Of a DNA stretch of 64,000 bases, positions 53,926-62,937 are shown in pieces. Both the position numbers and the translations under genes were made by a program. Within the stretch, counting starts at the first letter, position 1, and every line of letters starts with the position of its first letter. Under the pieces are notes generated by a model. That model was not told the DNA's origin. It worked only from the letters and a program-made list of their open reading frames with translations, and did no database searches. Source of the DNA: Nocardioides lijunqiniae (GTDB lineage Bacteria > Actinomycetota > Actinomycetes > Propionibacteriales > Nocardioidaceae); the NCBI RefSeq assembly GCF_015024225.1, contig NZ_JACJGM010000013.1:1-64000 (forward strand). The letters are read 5' to 3'.

Positions 53926-54987
53926 ATGCTGTCGTCCGCCCTGCCGATGCCCACGCCGCTGGCGCTGGACACGATCGGCACCCCCGGCCTGTGGGCCGTC
54001 ACCATCGCCGCCGTCGTGGTGCTGCTCGTCGTCGACTTCGTCGTGACCCGCCGCCCCCACGAGGTCTCCATGAAGGAGGCCGTCGCCTGGTCGGCGTTCT
54101 ACGTCGCCCTGCCGCTCGCGTTCGGTGGCTACGTCTGGTCGCAGCACGGCAGCGAGCGCGGCGTGGAGTACTACACCGGCTACGTCGTGGAGAAGGCGCT
54201 CAGCGTCGACAACCTGTTCGTCTTCATGCTGCTGCTGGCGGCCTTCGCCGTACCGGCCGCGCTGCAGCAGCGGGTCCTGCTCTACGGCATCGTCGGCGCG
54301 CTGCTGATGCGCGGTGCGTTCATCGCGCTCGGCGCCGCCGCGCTCAGCGCCTTCGACTGGGTGTTCCTGGTGTTCGGCCTGGTGCTGCTCGCCACGGGCG
54401 TCAAGCTGCTCCGCGACGCCCTGAAGGGCCAGGACCACCAGGTCGACGTGTCCCAGCTGCGGGTCGTGCGCCTCGCCCGACGGCTGATGCCCGTCACCGA
54501 CGAGTACGACGGTCCGAGGATGACCGTGCTGCGCGGGGGCCGTCGGGCGCTCACCCCGCTCGCCCTCGTCGTGGTGGCGGTCCTGGCGACCGACCTGGTG
54601 TTCGCGATCGACTCCGTGCCGGCGGTCTACGGCATCACCGGCGACCCCTACCTCGTCTTCGCCACCAACGCCTTCGCGCTGCTGGGCCTGCGGGCGCTCT
54701 ACTTCGTCCTGCAGGGCGCGCTCGCCCGACTCGTGCACCTGGGCTTCGGGCTGGCGGCGATCCTGGGCTTCATCGGCGTCAAGCTCGCGCTCCACTGGGC
54801 CCACCTGACGTGGCCGGCCGTGCCGGACATCCCCACGCTCGCCTCGCTCGCCGTGATCCTGGCGATCCTCGTCGTCACCACGCTGACGTCGCTGGCGGCC
54901 TCCCGGCCCAGCGCGGCCAGTGCGGCCGGTGAGGACGCGGGCGACGAGGACCCGGAGCCGGTCGCGGACCCGGCGGGACGGCACTAG
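53926..54987 (+). CDS. TerC/Alx family membrane protein (probable Mn2+ exporter)
   Basis: 353 residues with about nine membrane helices. Family signatures: YYTGYVVEKALSVDNLFVFM with the conserved acidic pair, and ATDLVFAIDSVPAVYGITGD with the second acidic set. Members linked to yybP-ykoY riboswitches export manganese. The C-terminal tail is acidic (GEDAGDEDPEPV). The preceding leader carries the probable Mn2+ riboswitch and an SD-masking hairpin. Confidence 0.92.
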   Translation: MLSSALPMPTPLALDTIGTPGLWAVTIAAVVVLLVVDFVVTRRPHEVSMKEAVAWSAFYVALPLAFGGYVWSQHGSERGVEYYTGYVVEKALSVDNLFVFMLLLAAFAVPAALQQRVLLYGIVGALLMRGAFIALGAAALSAFDWVFLVFGLVLLATGVKLLRDALKGQDHQVDVSQLRVVRLARRLMPVTDEYDGPRMTVLRGGRRALTPLALVVVAVLATDLVFAIDSVPAVYGITGDPYLVFATNAFALLGLRALYFVLQGALARLVHLGFGLAAILGFIGVKLALHWAHLTWPAVPDIPTLASLAVILAILVVTTLTSLAASRPSAASAAGEDAGDEDPEPVADPAGRH

Positions 54988-55003
54988 CCGGCTCGAGGCG
55001 ACA

Positions 55004-55019
55004 CTAGAACCTGTTCTTG
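55004..55019. promoter_or_regulatory. KstR-like palindrome upstream of the SnoaL-like gene
   Basis: CTAGAACCTGTTCTTG, close to the KstR consensus core AGAAC-NN-GTTCT used in actinobacterial steroid catabolism. It lies 21 nt before the GTG start at 55040. Confidence 0.6.
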
Positions 55020-55039
55020 TTCCTTGGTTGGATGGCCTC

Positions 55040-55549
55040 GTGAGCACCGACCGCACGGGCACCTTCTCCGCCGCCGAGATCACCGAGGCGTACGCCGCCA
55101 TGCACGCCCGCGTGCAGGAGCACGCGCGCACCGGCGACTGGGACGACTTCGCGCTCAGCTTCACCGAGGACGCGGAGTACGTCGAGCACGCGTTCGGCAC
55201 GTTCCGCGGCCGCGCGGCGATCCGCGAGTGGTCGGTGGCCACGATGACGTCGTTCCCCGGCGCGGCGATGACCGGCTTCCCGCTGGCCTGGCAGGTCGTC
55301 GACGTCCCGACCTCGCGGCTGCTCTGCGAGGTGCGCAACGTGATGCCCGACCCCGGCGACGGCTCGGTCCACGAGGCCTCCAACCTCACGATCATGACCT
55401 ACGCCGGCGACGGGCTCTGGAGCCGCGAGGAGGACGTCTACAACCCCCTGCGCTTCCTGCGCATGGCCGTCCGCTGGGCCAGGGTGGCCGAGGCCCACGG
55501 CACCCTCTCCGACGAGGGCCGCGCCTACCTCGCCCGGTACGGCGGCTGA
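55040..55549 (+). CDS. SnoaL-like (NTF2-fold) protein
   Basis: 169 residues, one NTF2-like alpha+beta cone: AAMHARVQEHARTGDWDDFA, FTEDAEYVEHAFGTFRGRAA, IREWSVATM and EEDVYNPLRFLRMAVRW. Such proteins act as small isomerases, hydratases or ligand binders. The KstR-like site suggests control by a sterol-type regulator, though no other steroid genes are nearby. GTG 55040 was chosen for fit with the family start. Confidence 0.82.
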   Translation: MSTDRTGTFSAAEITEAYAAMHARVQEHARTGDWDDFALSFTEDAEYVEHAFGTFRGRAAIREWSVATMTSFPGAAMTGFPLAWQVVDVPTSRLLCEVRNVMPDPGDGSVHEASNLTIMTYAGDGLWSREEDVYNPLRFLRMAVRWARVAEAHGTLSDEGRAYLARYGG

Positions 55550-55551
55550 CG

Positions 55552-55581
55552 GACCCGTCCCCCGGATCCGGGGGACGGGTC
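55552..55581 (+). terminator. 30-nt perfect palindrome, terminator-like
   Basis: GACCCGTCCCCCGGA and its exact reverse complement join without a spacer, 3 nt after the SnoaL-like stop. No U tract. The next gene starts 49 nt downstream. Confidence 0.7.
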
Positions 55582-55629
55582 GGGGTCGTCCCGGATGCCG
55601 CGGTTGGCGGGGTCTGGGATGCTCGGGTC

Positions 55630-56118
55630 ATGAATGCGGCGAAGCGTGTCGGGGTCGAAGCGGTCGGCTGGCTCCTCGTGGTCGCCGGGATCGCGGCGCT
55701 CATCCTCCCGGGCCCCGGCCTGCTCATGGTCTTCGGCGGGCTGGCGATCCTCTCCCAGCAGTACGAGTGGGCCGAGCGCCGCCTCGCGCCGATCAAGTTC
55801 CGCGCGCTCAAGGGCGCGGCCGAGAGCGTCGAGACGATCCCGCGGCTGGTCGTCTCGGTGTTCGGCGTGCTGGTCCTCTTCGCGGCCGGCGCCCTGTGGA
55901 TCTGGCAGCCGCCCGCGCCGGAGTGGTGGCCGCTCAGCGACGCCTGGTGGCTGCCCGGCGGCGTCGCCACGGCTGTCACCCAGATCGCGTCCGGCTTCAT
56001 CGCGCTCGCGCTCATCGTCTACAGCTACCGCCGCTTCCACGGCGACCCCGACGCCGTCGCCAAGCTCGAGGCCGACCTCGAGCAGGCCGACGCGGACGCC
56101 AGCTGGGGCGACGACTGA
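55630..56118 (+). CDS. PGPGW-type small membrane protein
   Basis: 162 residues, three membrane segments. The first helix pair contains LILPGPGLLMVFGGLAILSQ, the PGPG motif that names this family, followed by YEWAERRLAPIK. An acidic tail (LEADLEQADADASWGDD) closes it. Function unknown. Confidence 0.85.
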   Translation: MNAAKRVGVEAVGWLLVVAGIAALILPGPGLLMVFGGLAILSQQYEWAERRLAPIKFRALKGAAESVETIPRLVVSVFGVLVLFAAGALWIWQPPAPEWWPLSDAWWLPGGVATAVTQIASGFIALALIVYSYRRFHGDPDAVAKLEADLEQADADASWGDD

Positions 56119-56163
56119 CCCGCCCGAGCGCCGGGTCACCGGCACGCTGACACAATCGGTGTC

Positions 56164-57165
56164 ATGAACGAGCCCAGGCTGCCTCCCGGCGTGCGTGCGA
56201 TCGACCGCCTGATGAAGGCCAACAAGAGCTTCTCCGTCGAGCACATGGACGAGCGCGCCCTGCAGCGCGCCCAGACCCAGGTGATCCCCGACGCCGGTCT
56301 CGGCGCGCTGGTCGCCGGGATCTTCGTCGGGCGCCCGCGCGCCGGCGTCACCATCGCGACCAGCTCCTTCCCGGCGTCGCACGGCGACGTGCCGCTGCGG
56401 ATCTACACGCCCGACGCGCCGGCGGGTCCGCGCCCGGTGGTCGTCAACTTCCACGGCGGCGGCTTCGCGCTCGGCAGCTCGCGCCAGGGCGACTGGATCT
56501 GCTCGCACGTCGCGGCCGACCTCGACGCCGTCGTGGTCTCCGTCGACTACCGGCTGGCGCCCACCCACCGCTTCCCGGCCGCCGTCGAGGACTGCTACGA
56601 CGCGCTCGTGTGGACCGCCGGCCACGCCGACGAGCTCGGCGGCGACCCCGAGCGGCTCGGGCTCATGGGCGACAGCGCCGGCGGCAACCTCGCCGCCGTC
56701 GTCGCGATCATGGCCCGCGAGGCGGGCGGCCCCCGGGTGCTGCACCAGGCGCTGATCTACCCCGCGACCGACCTCACCGAGGGCCTGCGCGAGCACGAGT
56801 CGTACGTCGGCAACACCCGCGGCATCGTCCTGAGCAACGCCGACATGGAGATCTTCCGCAGCTTCTACCTCTCCGAGACCGACGACCCCTCCGACTGGCG
56901 GCTCTCGCCGCTGCACGCGACCGACCTCTCCGGGCTGCCCCCGGCCGTCGTCGTGGTGGCGGGGCTCGACCCGCTGCACGACGCCGGGGTGCGCTACGCC
57001 GAGGCGCTGGTCGCGGCGGGCGTGCACGCGCGCGTCGAGGACTTCCACGTCATGCCGCACGGCTTCCTGAGCTTCCCGCACTTCAGCCGCCACGCGAGGC
57101 CGGCGCTGGCCGCGATCGTCGCCTCCCAGCGCGAGGCGCTCGGGGCGCCGAGCGTCAGCCGGTAG
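56164..57165 (+). CDS. Alpha/beta hydrolase of the HSL (GDXG) lipase/esterase family
   Basis: 333 residues. Oxyanion-hole motif NFHGGGFALGS, nucleophile elbow MGDSAGGNLAAV, catalytic Asp in VVAGLDPLHDAG and His in HVMPHGFLSF. Hydrolyses carboxyl esters of unknown identity. No signal peptide. The start is 45 nt after the PGPGW gene, so the two may share a transcript. Confidence 0.93.
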   Translation: MNEPRLPPGVRAIDRLMKANKSFSVEHMDERALQRAQTQVIPDAGLGALVAGIFVGRPRAGVTIATSSFPASHGDVPLRIYTPDAPAGPRPVVVNFHGGGFALGSSRQGDWICSHVAADLDAVVVSVDYRLAPTHRFPAAVEDCYDALVWTAGHADELGGDPERLGLMGDSAGGNLAAVVAIMAREAGGPRVLHQALIYPATDLTEGLREHESYVGNTRGIVLSNADMEIFRSFYLSETDDPSDWRLSPLHATDLSGLPPAVVVVAGLDPLHDAGVRYAEALVAAGVHARVEDFHVMPHGFLSFPHFSRHARPALAAIVASQREALGAPSVSR

Positions 57166-57871
57166 CGCCGAACTGCTCGATGCGGATCGTGTCGGACCGG
57201 ACGCCGATCTCGCCCAGCAGGCGGGTGGCGTACGACGCGAAGCCGACCGACCCGCACACGTAGGCCCGCTCGACGCCGTCGGCGAGCGCGGCGATCTCCT
57301 CCGGGTACGGCGGGGCGGCGACGCGGTCGCCGAGGTTCTCACGGGTCAGCGCCACGAACGCGCCCGCCTCGATCAGCTCGGCGGCGTAGGGCAGCTCGGC
57401 CAGGCTCCGGCCGACGGCGACCACGCGCAGCCGGTCGGTGAGTCCGTGGGCGCGTGCGTGACGCAGCATCGCCACGACCGGCACGACGCCGGTGCCGCCG
57501 ACCACGCACAGCGCGGTCGCCTCGCCGGACCAGGTGAACCAGCCGCCGATCGGGCCGCGCAGCTCGAAGACGTCGCCGACGTCGGCGACGTCGTGCAGGT
57601 GGCCGGAGACCTCGCCGCCCGGCAGGCACTCGACCATCAGCTCCAGCAGCGGGTCGTCGGGCGAGGAGGCGACGGAGTAGGAGCGCTGGGCGGTGTAGCC
57701 GTCGGGTGCGCGCAGCCGCAGCACGTAGTGCTGACCGGGGAGGTGGTCGGTGCGGTCGGCGACGTCGAGGCGCAGCCGGACCAGGCGGTCGCCGAGTCGC
57801 TCCAGCTCGACGACGGTGCCCGTGGTCCAGTGCCCGACCGGCGCGGGCGCGGCCTCGGCCGGTGCGCTCAC
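57155..57871 (-). CDS. Ferredoxin-NADP reductase-like flavoprotein
   Basis: 238 residues. FAD-binding beta-barrel with RSYSVASSPDD, then the NAD(P) domain with CVVGGTGVVPVVAML and terminal RAYVCGSVGFASYATRLL. No 2Fe-2S domain is attached. GTG 57871 overlaps the preceding molybdoenzyme by 4 nt, so the two are translationally coupled and probably form one electron-transfer system. The 3' end overlaps the convergent hydrolase by 11 nt. Confidence 0.9.
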   Translation of the reverse strand: MSAPAEAAPAPVGHWTTGTVVELERLGDRLVRLRLDVADRTDHLPGQHYVLRLRAPDGYTAQRSYSVASSPDDPLLELMVECLPGGEVSGHLHDVADVGDVFELRGPIGGWFTWSGEATALCVVGGTGVVPVVAMLRHARAHGLTDRLRVVAVGRSLAELPYAAELIEAGAFVALTRENLGDRVAAPPYPEEIAALADGVERAYVCGSVGFASYATRLLGEIGVRSDTIRIEQFGATG

Positions 57872-58479
57872 GGGTCGCCCTGGTAGCGCTGCTCCAGCCA
57901 CGGGTCGCCACGGTCGTGGTAGCCGTTCTGCTCCCAGAACCCCGGCCGGTCTCGGGTCATCAGCTCCAGCCGGTCGACCCACTTGGCCGACTTCCAGAAG
58001 TACAGGTGCGGCACCAGCAGCCGCACGGGCCCGCCGTGCTCCGCGGCCAGCGGGCGACCGTCGTACTCCCAGACGAGCCAGGCCTTGCCGTCGGTCACGT
58101 CGGCGAGCGGGAGGTTGGTGGTGTAGCCGGTCGAGGAGTGCGCCATCACGTACGCCGCCTCGGGCTGCGGCCCCGCTAGCTCGAGCAGCGTGTCGACGCT
58201 GACGCCGGCGAACGTCGTGTCGAGCATCGACCAGGTCGTCACGCAGTGGATGTCGCCGAAGTAGGTCGAGCCCGGCAGCGCGTGCGCCTCGCGCCAGCTC
58301 CACGTGTGCGGACGCTCCACCGCGCCGTCGACCGTGATCGTCCAGTCCTCCGGCGCGATGCGCGGCTGCGCCTCGGCCGTGAGGACCGGCCAGTCGCGCC
58401 CGGTGTCGTACTGACCGGGGGGCAGCCGCTCCGGCCGTCCCCGCCTGCTGCCGCCGCCGAAGCCTCGTGTCACTGGCAC
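57868..58479 (-). CDS. Sulfite-oxidase-like molybdopterin oxidoreductase
   Basis: 203 residues, only the molybdopterin domain. Conserved Mo-ligand Cys in GDIHCVTTWSMLDTTFAGV, plus YTTNLPLADVTDGKAWLVWE, HGGPVRLLVPHLYFWKSAKW and FWEQNGYHDRGDPWLEQRY. No Tat signal is visible, so it is probably cytoplasmic. Paired with the flavin reductase downstream, a layout common in actinobacteria; substrate not known. GTG 58479 chosen; GTG 58473 and 58503 are alternatives. Confidence 0.9.
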   Translation of the reverse strand: MPVTRGFGGGSRRGRPERLPPGQYDTGRDWPVLTAEAQPRIAPEDWTITVDGAVERPHTWSWREAHALPGSTYFGDIHCVTTWSMLDTTFAGVSVDTLLELAGPQPEAAYVMAHSSTGYTTNLPLADVTDGKAWLVWEYDGRPLAAEHGGPVRLLVPHLYFWKSAKWVDRLELMTRDRPGFWEQNGYHDRGDPWLEQRYQGDP

Positions 58480-58518
58480 GGGTCCAGCCTGCCACGGATC
58501 CACCGGACCCGTCGCAGG

Positions 58519-59007
58519 TCAGTCGGGGATGGCCGCGGGAGCGCCGGTGCGGAAGAGGGTGGAGATGTAGAGGACCACGGGGGTGGTGCCGCGGTTGGCG
58601 GCGTGGTGGGTCATGCGCGGCTGCTCGACGATCCAGTGCCCGGGGCGCAGGCGCGCGGTCTGCCCGGCCTTGACCCGACGAACGACGCGGGGCCGGTCCG
58701 AGGGTCCGGTGCGCACGACGGCCGAGGAGGTCTCGACGGTGTAGGTGAGGACGCCGGACTCGACGTACGCGATCTGCGTGCCGGGGTGGTGGTGGCTGGC
58801 CAGGCGGGCGCCGGGCATCACCGTCACCCGGTTGAGGCCGAGCGTGCGGTCGGGGGCGCCGCGAGGGGCGACGTCCTGGGCGAGCAGCTCGCGCACGACG
58901 ACGACCGGCTCGGGGTCGTCGGCCGCGGCGCTCCAGCCCATCCCCACCCCGGAGGCGACGAGCGCGACGGCGGCAACGGGCACGAGCACGGTCTTCGCGA
59001 GGGTCAT
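58519..59007 (-). CDS. Exported cupin-domain protein
   Basis: 162 residues. N-terminal signal or anchor (TVLVPVAAVALVASGVGMGW), then a single cupin barrel with metal-type motifs RLASHHHPGTQIAYVESGVL and RMTHHAANRGTTPVVLYI. Metal binding is likely; substrate and role are unknown. Confidence 0.85.
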   Translation of the reverse strand: MTLAKTVLVPVAAVALVASGVGMGWSAAADDPEPVVVVRELLAQDVAPRGAPDRTLGLNRVTVMPGARLASHHHPGTQIAYVESGVLTYTVETSSAVVRTGPSDRPRVVRRVKAGQTARLRPGHWIVEQPRMTHHAANRGTTPVVLYISTLFRTGAPAAIPD

Positions 59008-59173
59008 GCGTCGCAACCTAGCGCCGTACGCCGCCCCCGCGCGGCGGTTCGCGGCTTCCGTCAGGGCCGCCGCCGGACCCGGTCCGACCCCGGGCACCCC
59101 GAGAGCAGGACCGGGGTCGAGCCCGGGGTCGTCCCCGATGTGCGCGGCGGGGTCGAGCCAGCACGCTGAGGAC

Positions 59174-59206
59174 ATGACCTCCACGACCACCCGACGGGCG
59201 CGGTGA
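59174..59206 (+). CDS. Possible 10-codon leader peptide upstream of the ABC transporter
   Basis: ATG-initiated MTSTTTRRAR. Its TGA overlaps the GTG/ATG start of the ATPase gene, and GAGG lies just upstream. Too short to judge by composition; the stop-start overlap with the next gene is the main support. Confidence 0.35.
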   Translation: MTSTTTRRAR

Positions 59207-60162
59207 TGATCCGCGCGCACGCGCTGACGAAGCGCTTCCCCGGCAAGGACGGCGACCGGGTCGCGGTCGACGGCATCGACTTCGTCGTCGAGCCCGGCCG
59301 GGTGACCGGCTTCCTCGGCCCCAACGGCGCCGGCAAGTCCACGACGATGCGGATGATCCTCGGCCTGGACGCGCCGACGTCCGGCACGGTGAGCGTCAAC
59401 GGGCACCGCTACGCCGCCGCGCAGGCGCCGCTCCGCGAGATCGGCGCCCTCCTCGACGCGCACGCCATCCACCCCGGGAGGTCCGCGCGGGACCACCTGC
59501 GGTGGATGGCGGCGTCCAACGGCATCCCCACGACGCGGGTCGGCGAGGTGCTCGACCTGGTGGGCCTGGAGAGCGTCGCCGGGCAGCGCGCCGGGAGGTT
59601 CTCCCTCGGCATGGGCCAGCGCCTCGGGATCGCCGCCGCGATGCTGGGCGACCCGCCCGTGGTCGTGCTCGACGAGCCGGTCAACGGCCTCGACCCGGAG
59701 GGCATCCGCTGGGTGCGCACCTTCGCCCGGCAGCTGGCCGACGAGGGTCGCACGGTCTTCGTCTCCAGCCACCTGATGTCGGAGATGTCGCTGATGGCCG
59801 ACCACCTGATCGTGATCGGGCGCGGCCGCATCCTGGCCGACTGCTCGATGGGCGACTTCATGACCGACCACGCCGCGTCGTACGTGCGGGTCAAGGCGCC
59901 CGCCCTCACCGAGGTCGGGCGGCTCCTGCAGTCGCGCGACGCCGAGGTCGAGATGGTCGCCTCGGCGACCGGGCAGGGCTCCGAGCTCCGGGTCACCGGT
60001 CTGGACGCGCCCGCCATCGGCGAGGCGGTGGCCGCGCGGGGCCTGGTCCTGCACGAGCTGACGCTGGTGCGCTCCTCGCTCGAGGACGCGTTCATGGCGC
60101 TCACCGCCGACAGCGTGGAGTTCCACGCCGGCAGCGCATCCCTCCAGGGATCGGCCCGATGA
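59203..60162 (+). CDS. ABC transporter ATP-binding protein
   Basis: 319 residues. Walker A LGPNGAGKSTTM, signature FSLGMGQRLGIAAAM, Walker B VVVLDEPVNGLDPEG, switch His in VFVSSHLMSEM. The C-terminal extension (about 215-319) is typical of the CcmA/DrrA-like exporters of actinobacteria. GTG 59203 or ATG 59206 can start it. ATGA overlap with the permease gene shows a two-gene operon; substrate unknown. Confidence 0.93.
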   Translation: MMIRAHALTKRFPGKDGDRVAVDGIDFVVEPGRVTGFLGPNGAGKSTTMRMILGLDAPTSGTVSVNGHRYAAAQAPLREIGALLDAHAIHPGRSARDHLRWMAASNGIPTTRVGEVLDLVGLESVAGQRAGRFSLGMGQRLGIAAAMLGDPPVVVLDEPVNGLDPEGIRWVRTFARQLADEGRTVFVSSHLMSEMSLMADHLIVIGRGRILADCSMGDFMTDHAASYVRVKAPALTEVGRLLQSRDAEVEMVASATGQGSELRVTGLDAPAIGEAVAARGLVLHELTLVRSSLEDAFMALTADSVEFHAGSASLQGSAR

Positions 60163-60977
60163 CCGCCACGTCCGTGGAGCGCCCCTCCACCACGAGCCCC
60201 CGACCGTCGTCCGGGCCGGGCTTCGGCGCCGTGCTGCGCAGCGAGTGGCTCAAGCTGTCCACCGTCCGCTCCACCTGGTGGACCCTCGCCGCGACGTTCG
60301 TCCTCGGCGCCGGGCTGACCGTGCTGATCTGCTGGGGCAACGCCGAGTGGCTGGCCGGCGGCGACGCCGACGAGTCGCCGGGGTCGTTCATCACCTGGGG
60401 GATGATGTTCGCGCAGATCTCCGCGGCCATCCTGGGAGCGCTCGCGGTCACCACCGAGTACTCCACCGGCATGATCCGCAGCAGCCTCGCCGCCGTCCCC
60501 TCCCGCGGCCGCGTGCTCGCCGCCAAGTCGCTGGTCGTCACCACCGTGCTCTTCGTCGTGGGCACGCTCACCGCCCTGGCCGGGTACGCCGGCGGCAACT
60601 ACTTCCTCGACCGGGAGGGCATCGGCATCGCGCTGGAGGGCGACATGCTCCGCGCGGTGGTCGGCGGCGGGCTGTTCGTGGCCGGGATCGGCCTGTTCAG
60701 CGTCGCGGTCGGCTTCCTGCTGCGCCACACCGCGGCCACCATCTCGGTGGTCCTGGCCCTGATGCTGATCCTGGGCAACATGGCCAACCTCGTGCCCGGC
60801 ACGCTCGGCGAGTGGCTGGTCAAGCTGATGCCGGGCAACGCCGGCTCGGCGGTCTCCATGGTGGTGCCGTTCAACCCGATGCTGCTGGAGCCCTGGACCG
60901 GCTTCGCGGTCTTCGCATTCGAGACCGGCGCGCTCCTGGCCCTCGCGCACGTCCTGCTGCGCCGCCGCGACGCCTGA
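60159..60977 (+). CDS. ABC-2 type permease
   Basis: 272 residues, six membrane segments (WTLAATFVLGAGLTVLICWG; FAQISAAILGALAVTTEYST; VLALMLILGNMANLV). The stretch TTEYSTGMIRSSLAAVPSRG is typical of ABC-2 permeases partnered with such ATPases. Membrane half of the exporter. Confidence 0.92.
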   Translation: MTATSVERPSTTSPRPSSGPGFGAVLRSEWLKLSTVRSTWWTLAATFVLGAGLTVLICWGNAEWLAGGDADESPGSFITWGMMFAQISAAILGALAVTTEYSTGMIRSSLAAVPSRGRVLAAKSLVVTTVLFVVGTLTALAGYAGGNYFLDREGIGIALEGDMLRAVVGGGLFVAGIGLFSVAVGFLLRHTAATISVVLALMLILGNMANLVPGTLGEWLVKLMPGNAGSAVSMVVPFNPMLLEPWTGFAVFAFETGALLALAHVLLRRRDA

Positions 60978-61002
60978 CCGGGGAGCGTGGTACGACTCGG
61001 GC

Positions 61003-61956
61003 ATGGCTGTGACCCCCCTCGACCTCGGCTCGTGGCGCACGCCCGTCGAGCCCGCCCCTCGTCTCGCCACCGCCCTGGGGCTCGCCCCGGACGACCTCCT
61101 GGTCAAGCGCGACGACCTGGTCGGGCCCGGCGGCGGCGGCAACAAGGTGCGCAAGCTCGAGTGGACCTGCGCCGAGGCCGTCGCGGCCGGCAGCGACACC
61201 CTGGTCACGACCGGCGCCGCGCAGAGCAACCACGCCCGCCTGACCGCCGCCGCCGGCGCCCGCCTCGGGCTGCGGGTCGTGCTGGTCCTGGCCGGTGACG
61301 CGCCTCGTGGGCCGCGGGGCAACCTGCTGCTCGACGCCCTCCTGGGCGCCGAGGTGGTCTGGGCCGGCGCGGTCGACGCCGACGGGCTGCGGGCCGCCGC
61401 GGAGCGCGTGGCCGGCGAGGTGGCCGCCGACGGCGCCCGCCCCCACGTCGTGCCGTTCGGCGGCTCGACGACCCTCAGCGTGCAGGGCTACGCCGCTGCG
61501 GGCCGCGAGCTGGCCGAGCAGGTGCCGGACCTGCGGCACGTGGCCGTGGCGCTCGGCTCGGGCGGCACGATGGCCGGGCTGGTCCAGGCGCTCGGAGCCG
61601 AGCGGGTCCTGGGCGTGCACTGCGGGGCGGTGCCCGACGCCCACGCCGCCGTGGCCCACCTGCTCGACGGCTCGGCCGGTCCCGATCCGGCGCTGCGGAT
61701 CCGCACCGACCAGGTGGGCGCCGCCTACGACCGGCTAGCGGCGCCCGCGTGGGACGCCGTGCTGCTGGCCGCGCGCACGACCGGCCTGGTGCTCGAGCCG
61801 ACGTACACCGGAAGGGCGCTGGCCGGTCTCGCCGCCGCCGTGCGCGAGGGCGAGATCGTGCCCGGCCAGCGCTGCGTGCTCCTGCACACCGGGGGGCTGC
61901 CGGGGCTCTTCGGCCACGCCGAGGCGGTCGCCCGGCTCGAGGAGGCCGCGGGCTAG
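61003..61956 (+). CDS. PLP-dependent D-cysteine desulfhydrase / ACC-deaminase family protein
   Basis: 317 residues, fold-type II PLP enzyme. LLVKRDDLVGPGGGGNKVRK with the cofactor Lys, TTGAAQSNHARLTAAAGARL, phosphate-binding ALGSGGTMAGL and the C-terminal LLHTGGLPGLFG. Family members deaminate D-cysteine or aminocyclopropane carboxylate; these cannot be told apart by eye. The TAG stop overlaps the convergent epimerase stop within CTAG. Confidence 0.9.
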   Translation: MAVTPLDLGSWRTPVEPAPRLATALGLAPDDLLVKRDDLVGPGGGGNKVRKLEWTCAEAVAAGSDTLVTTGAAQSNHARLTAAAGARLGLRVVLVLAGDAPRGPRGNLLLDALLGAEVVWAGAVDADGLRAAAERVAGEVAADGARPHVVPFGGSTTLSVQGYAAAGRELAEQVPDLRHVAVALGSGGTMAGLVQALGAERVLGVHCGAVPDAHAAVAHLLDGSAGPDPALRIRTDQVGAAYDRLAAPAWDAVLLAARTTGLVLEPTYTGRALAGLAAAVREGEIVPGQRCVLLHTGGLPGLFGHAEAVARLEEAAG

Positions 61957-62888
61957 CCCCGCAGTCCGTCCTCGATCTCGGCCAGCGCCTGCGCGAGGTC
62001 CACCCGCGGGGTCCAGCCCCAGGCGCGGGCGCGGTCGGCGACGTAGCGTCCGGTCCACACGTCGTGCTCGTCCCATACCGGCTCGACGCCCACGGCGCGG
62101 GTCGCGGTCTCGACGTAGTCGCGCTGGGTCGCGGACCCGGCCGCCACGTTGACGGCGGTGCAGCCGCCCTCGACCGGACCGGTCGCGGGGTCGTCGGTCG
62201 CCGCGACCGCGCCGGTGGCCACGTCGGCGGCGAAGGCGGCCAGGTCGTCGACGTGCACCCACGGGAACGTCTGGTGGGGCACGGCGTGGCGCGCCTGCTC
62301 CTGCTCGCGCATCGCGGCCGGTCGCAGCGAGTTCCACACCGACGTCTCGCCGGCGCCCAGGATGGCCGGCGGGCGCAGCAGCACGCGGGTCAGGCCCTCG
62401 ACCCCGCCCAGGGCGAGGTCGGCGTCGCGCTTGGTCACGGGGTAGTCGCCGGCGTCGTCGGGCGCGAGCGGCGAGGACTCGTCGACGTCGCGGTCGCCCG
62501 GCGCCCGGTCGTAGACCGCGCCCGTGGAGACGTGGACCAGCCGGGCGACGCCCGCGTCGGCCGCGGTGCGGGCGATGGCGGTGGTGCCCTCGACGCCGAC
62601 GCGATGCTGGGTCTCGCGGTCGCTGCTCATCGGGTGCACGGTCGTGACGACCGCGTCGGCGCCGCCGACCACCGTGGCCGCGAACGCCGGGTCGTCGAGC
62701 TCGCCGACCCACTCCTCGACGCCGGCCAGCGCCGGCGCCGCGCCGGACCGACGTACGACGGCGCGGACGGTCGCGCCGCGCTCGACCAGCGCCGCGCAGG
62801 TGCGGGCGCCGACGAGGCCGTTGGCCCCGGTCACGACGACCACGGGTGAGGATGAGTCAGGTGCCGGCGAGCCAGGGGTCTGCGTCAT
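61953..62888 (-). CDS. NAD-dependent epimerase/dehydratase (extended SDR)
   Basis: 311 residues. Cofactor motif VVVTGANGLVGARTCAAL; active site pattern HVSTGAVYDRAPG and YPVTKRDADLAL (YxxxK). Acts on a nucleotide sugar or similar alcohol/ketone; substrate unknown. ATG 62888 (MTQTPGSPAPDSSSP) was chosen; GTG/ATG codons further up to 62915 are possible. Confidence 0.88.
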   Translation of the reverse strand: MTQTPGSPAPDSSSPVVVVTGANGLVGARTCAALVERGATVRAVVRRSGAAPALAGVEEWVGELDDPAFAATVVGGADAVVTTVHPMSSDRETQHRVGVEGTTAIARTAADAGVARLVHVSTGAVYDRAPGDRDVDESSPLAPDDAGDYPVTKRDADLALGGVEGLTRVLLRPPAILGAGETSVWNSLRPAAMREQEQARHAVPHQTFPWVHVDDLAAFAADVATGAVAATDDPATGPVEGGCTAVNVAAGSATQRDYVETATRAVGVEPVWDEHDVWTGRYVADRARAWGWTPRVDLAQALAEIEDGLRG

Positions 62889-62937
62889 GCGCTCCACCCT
62901 GGCACGCGCGCTCAAGACGCCCGGCGGGGTGGGCGGC

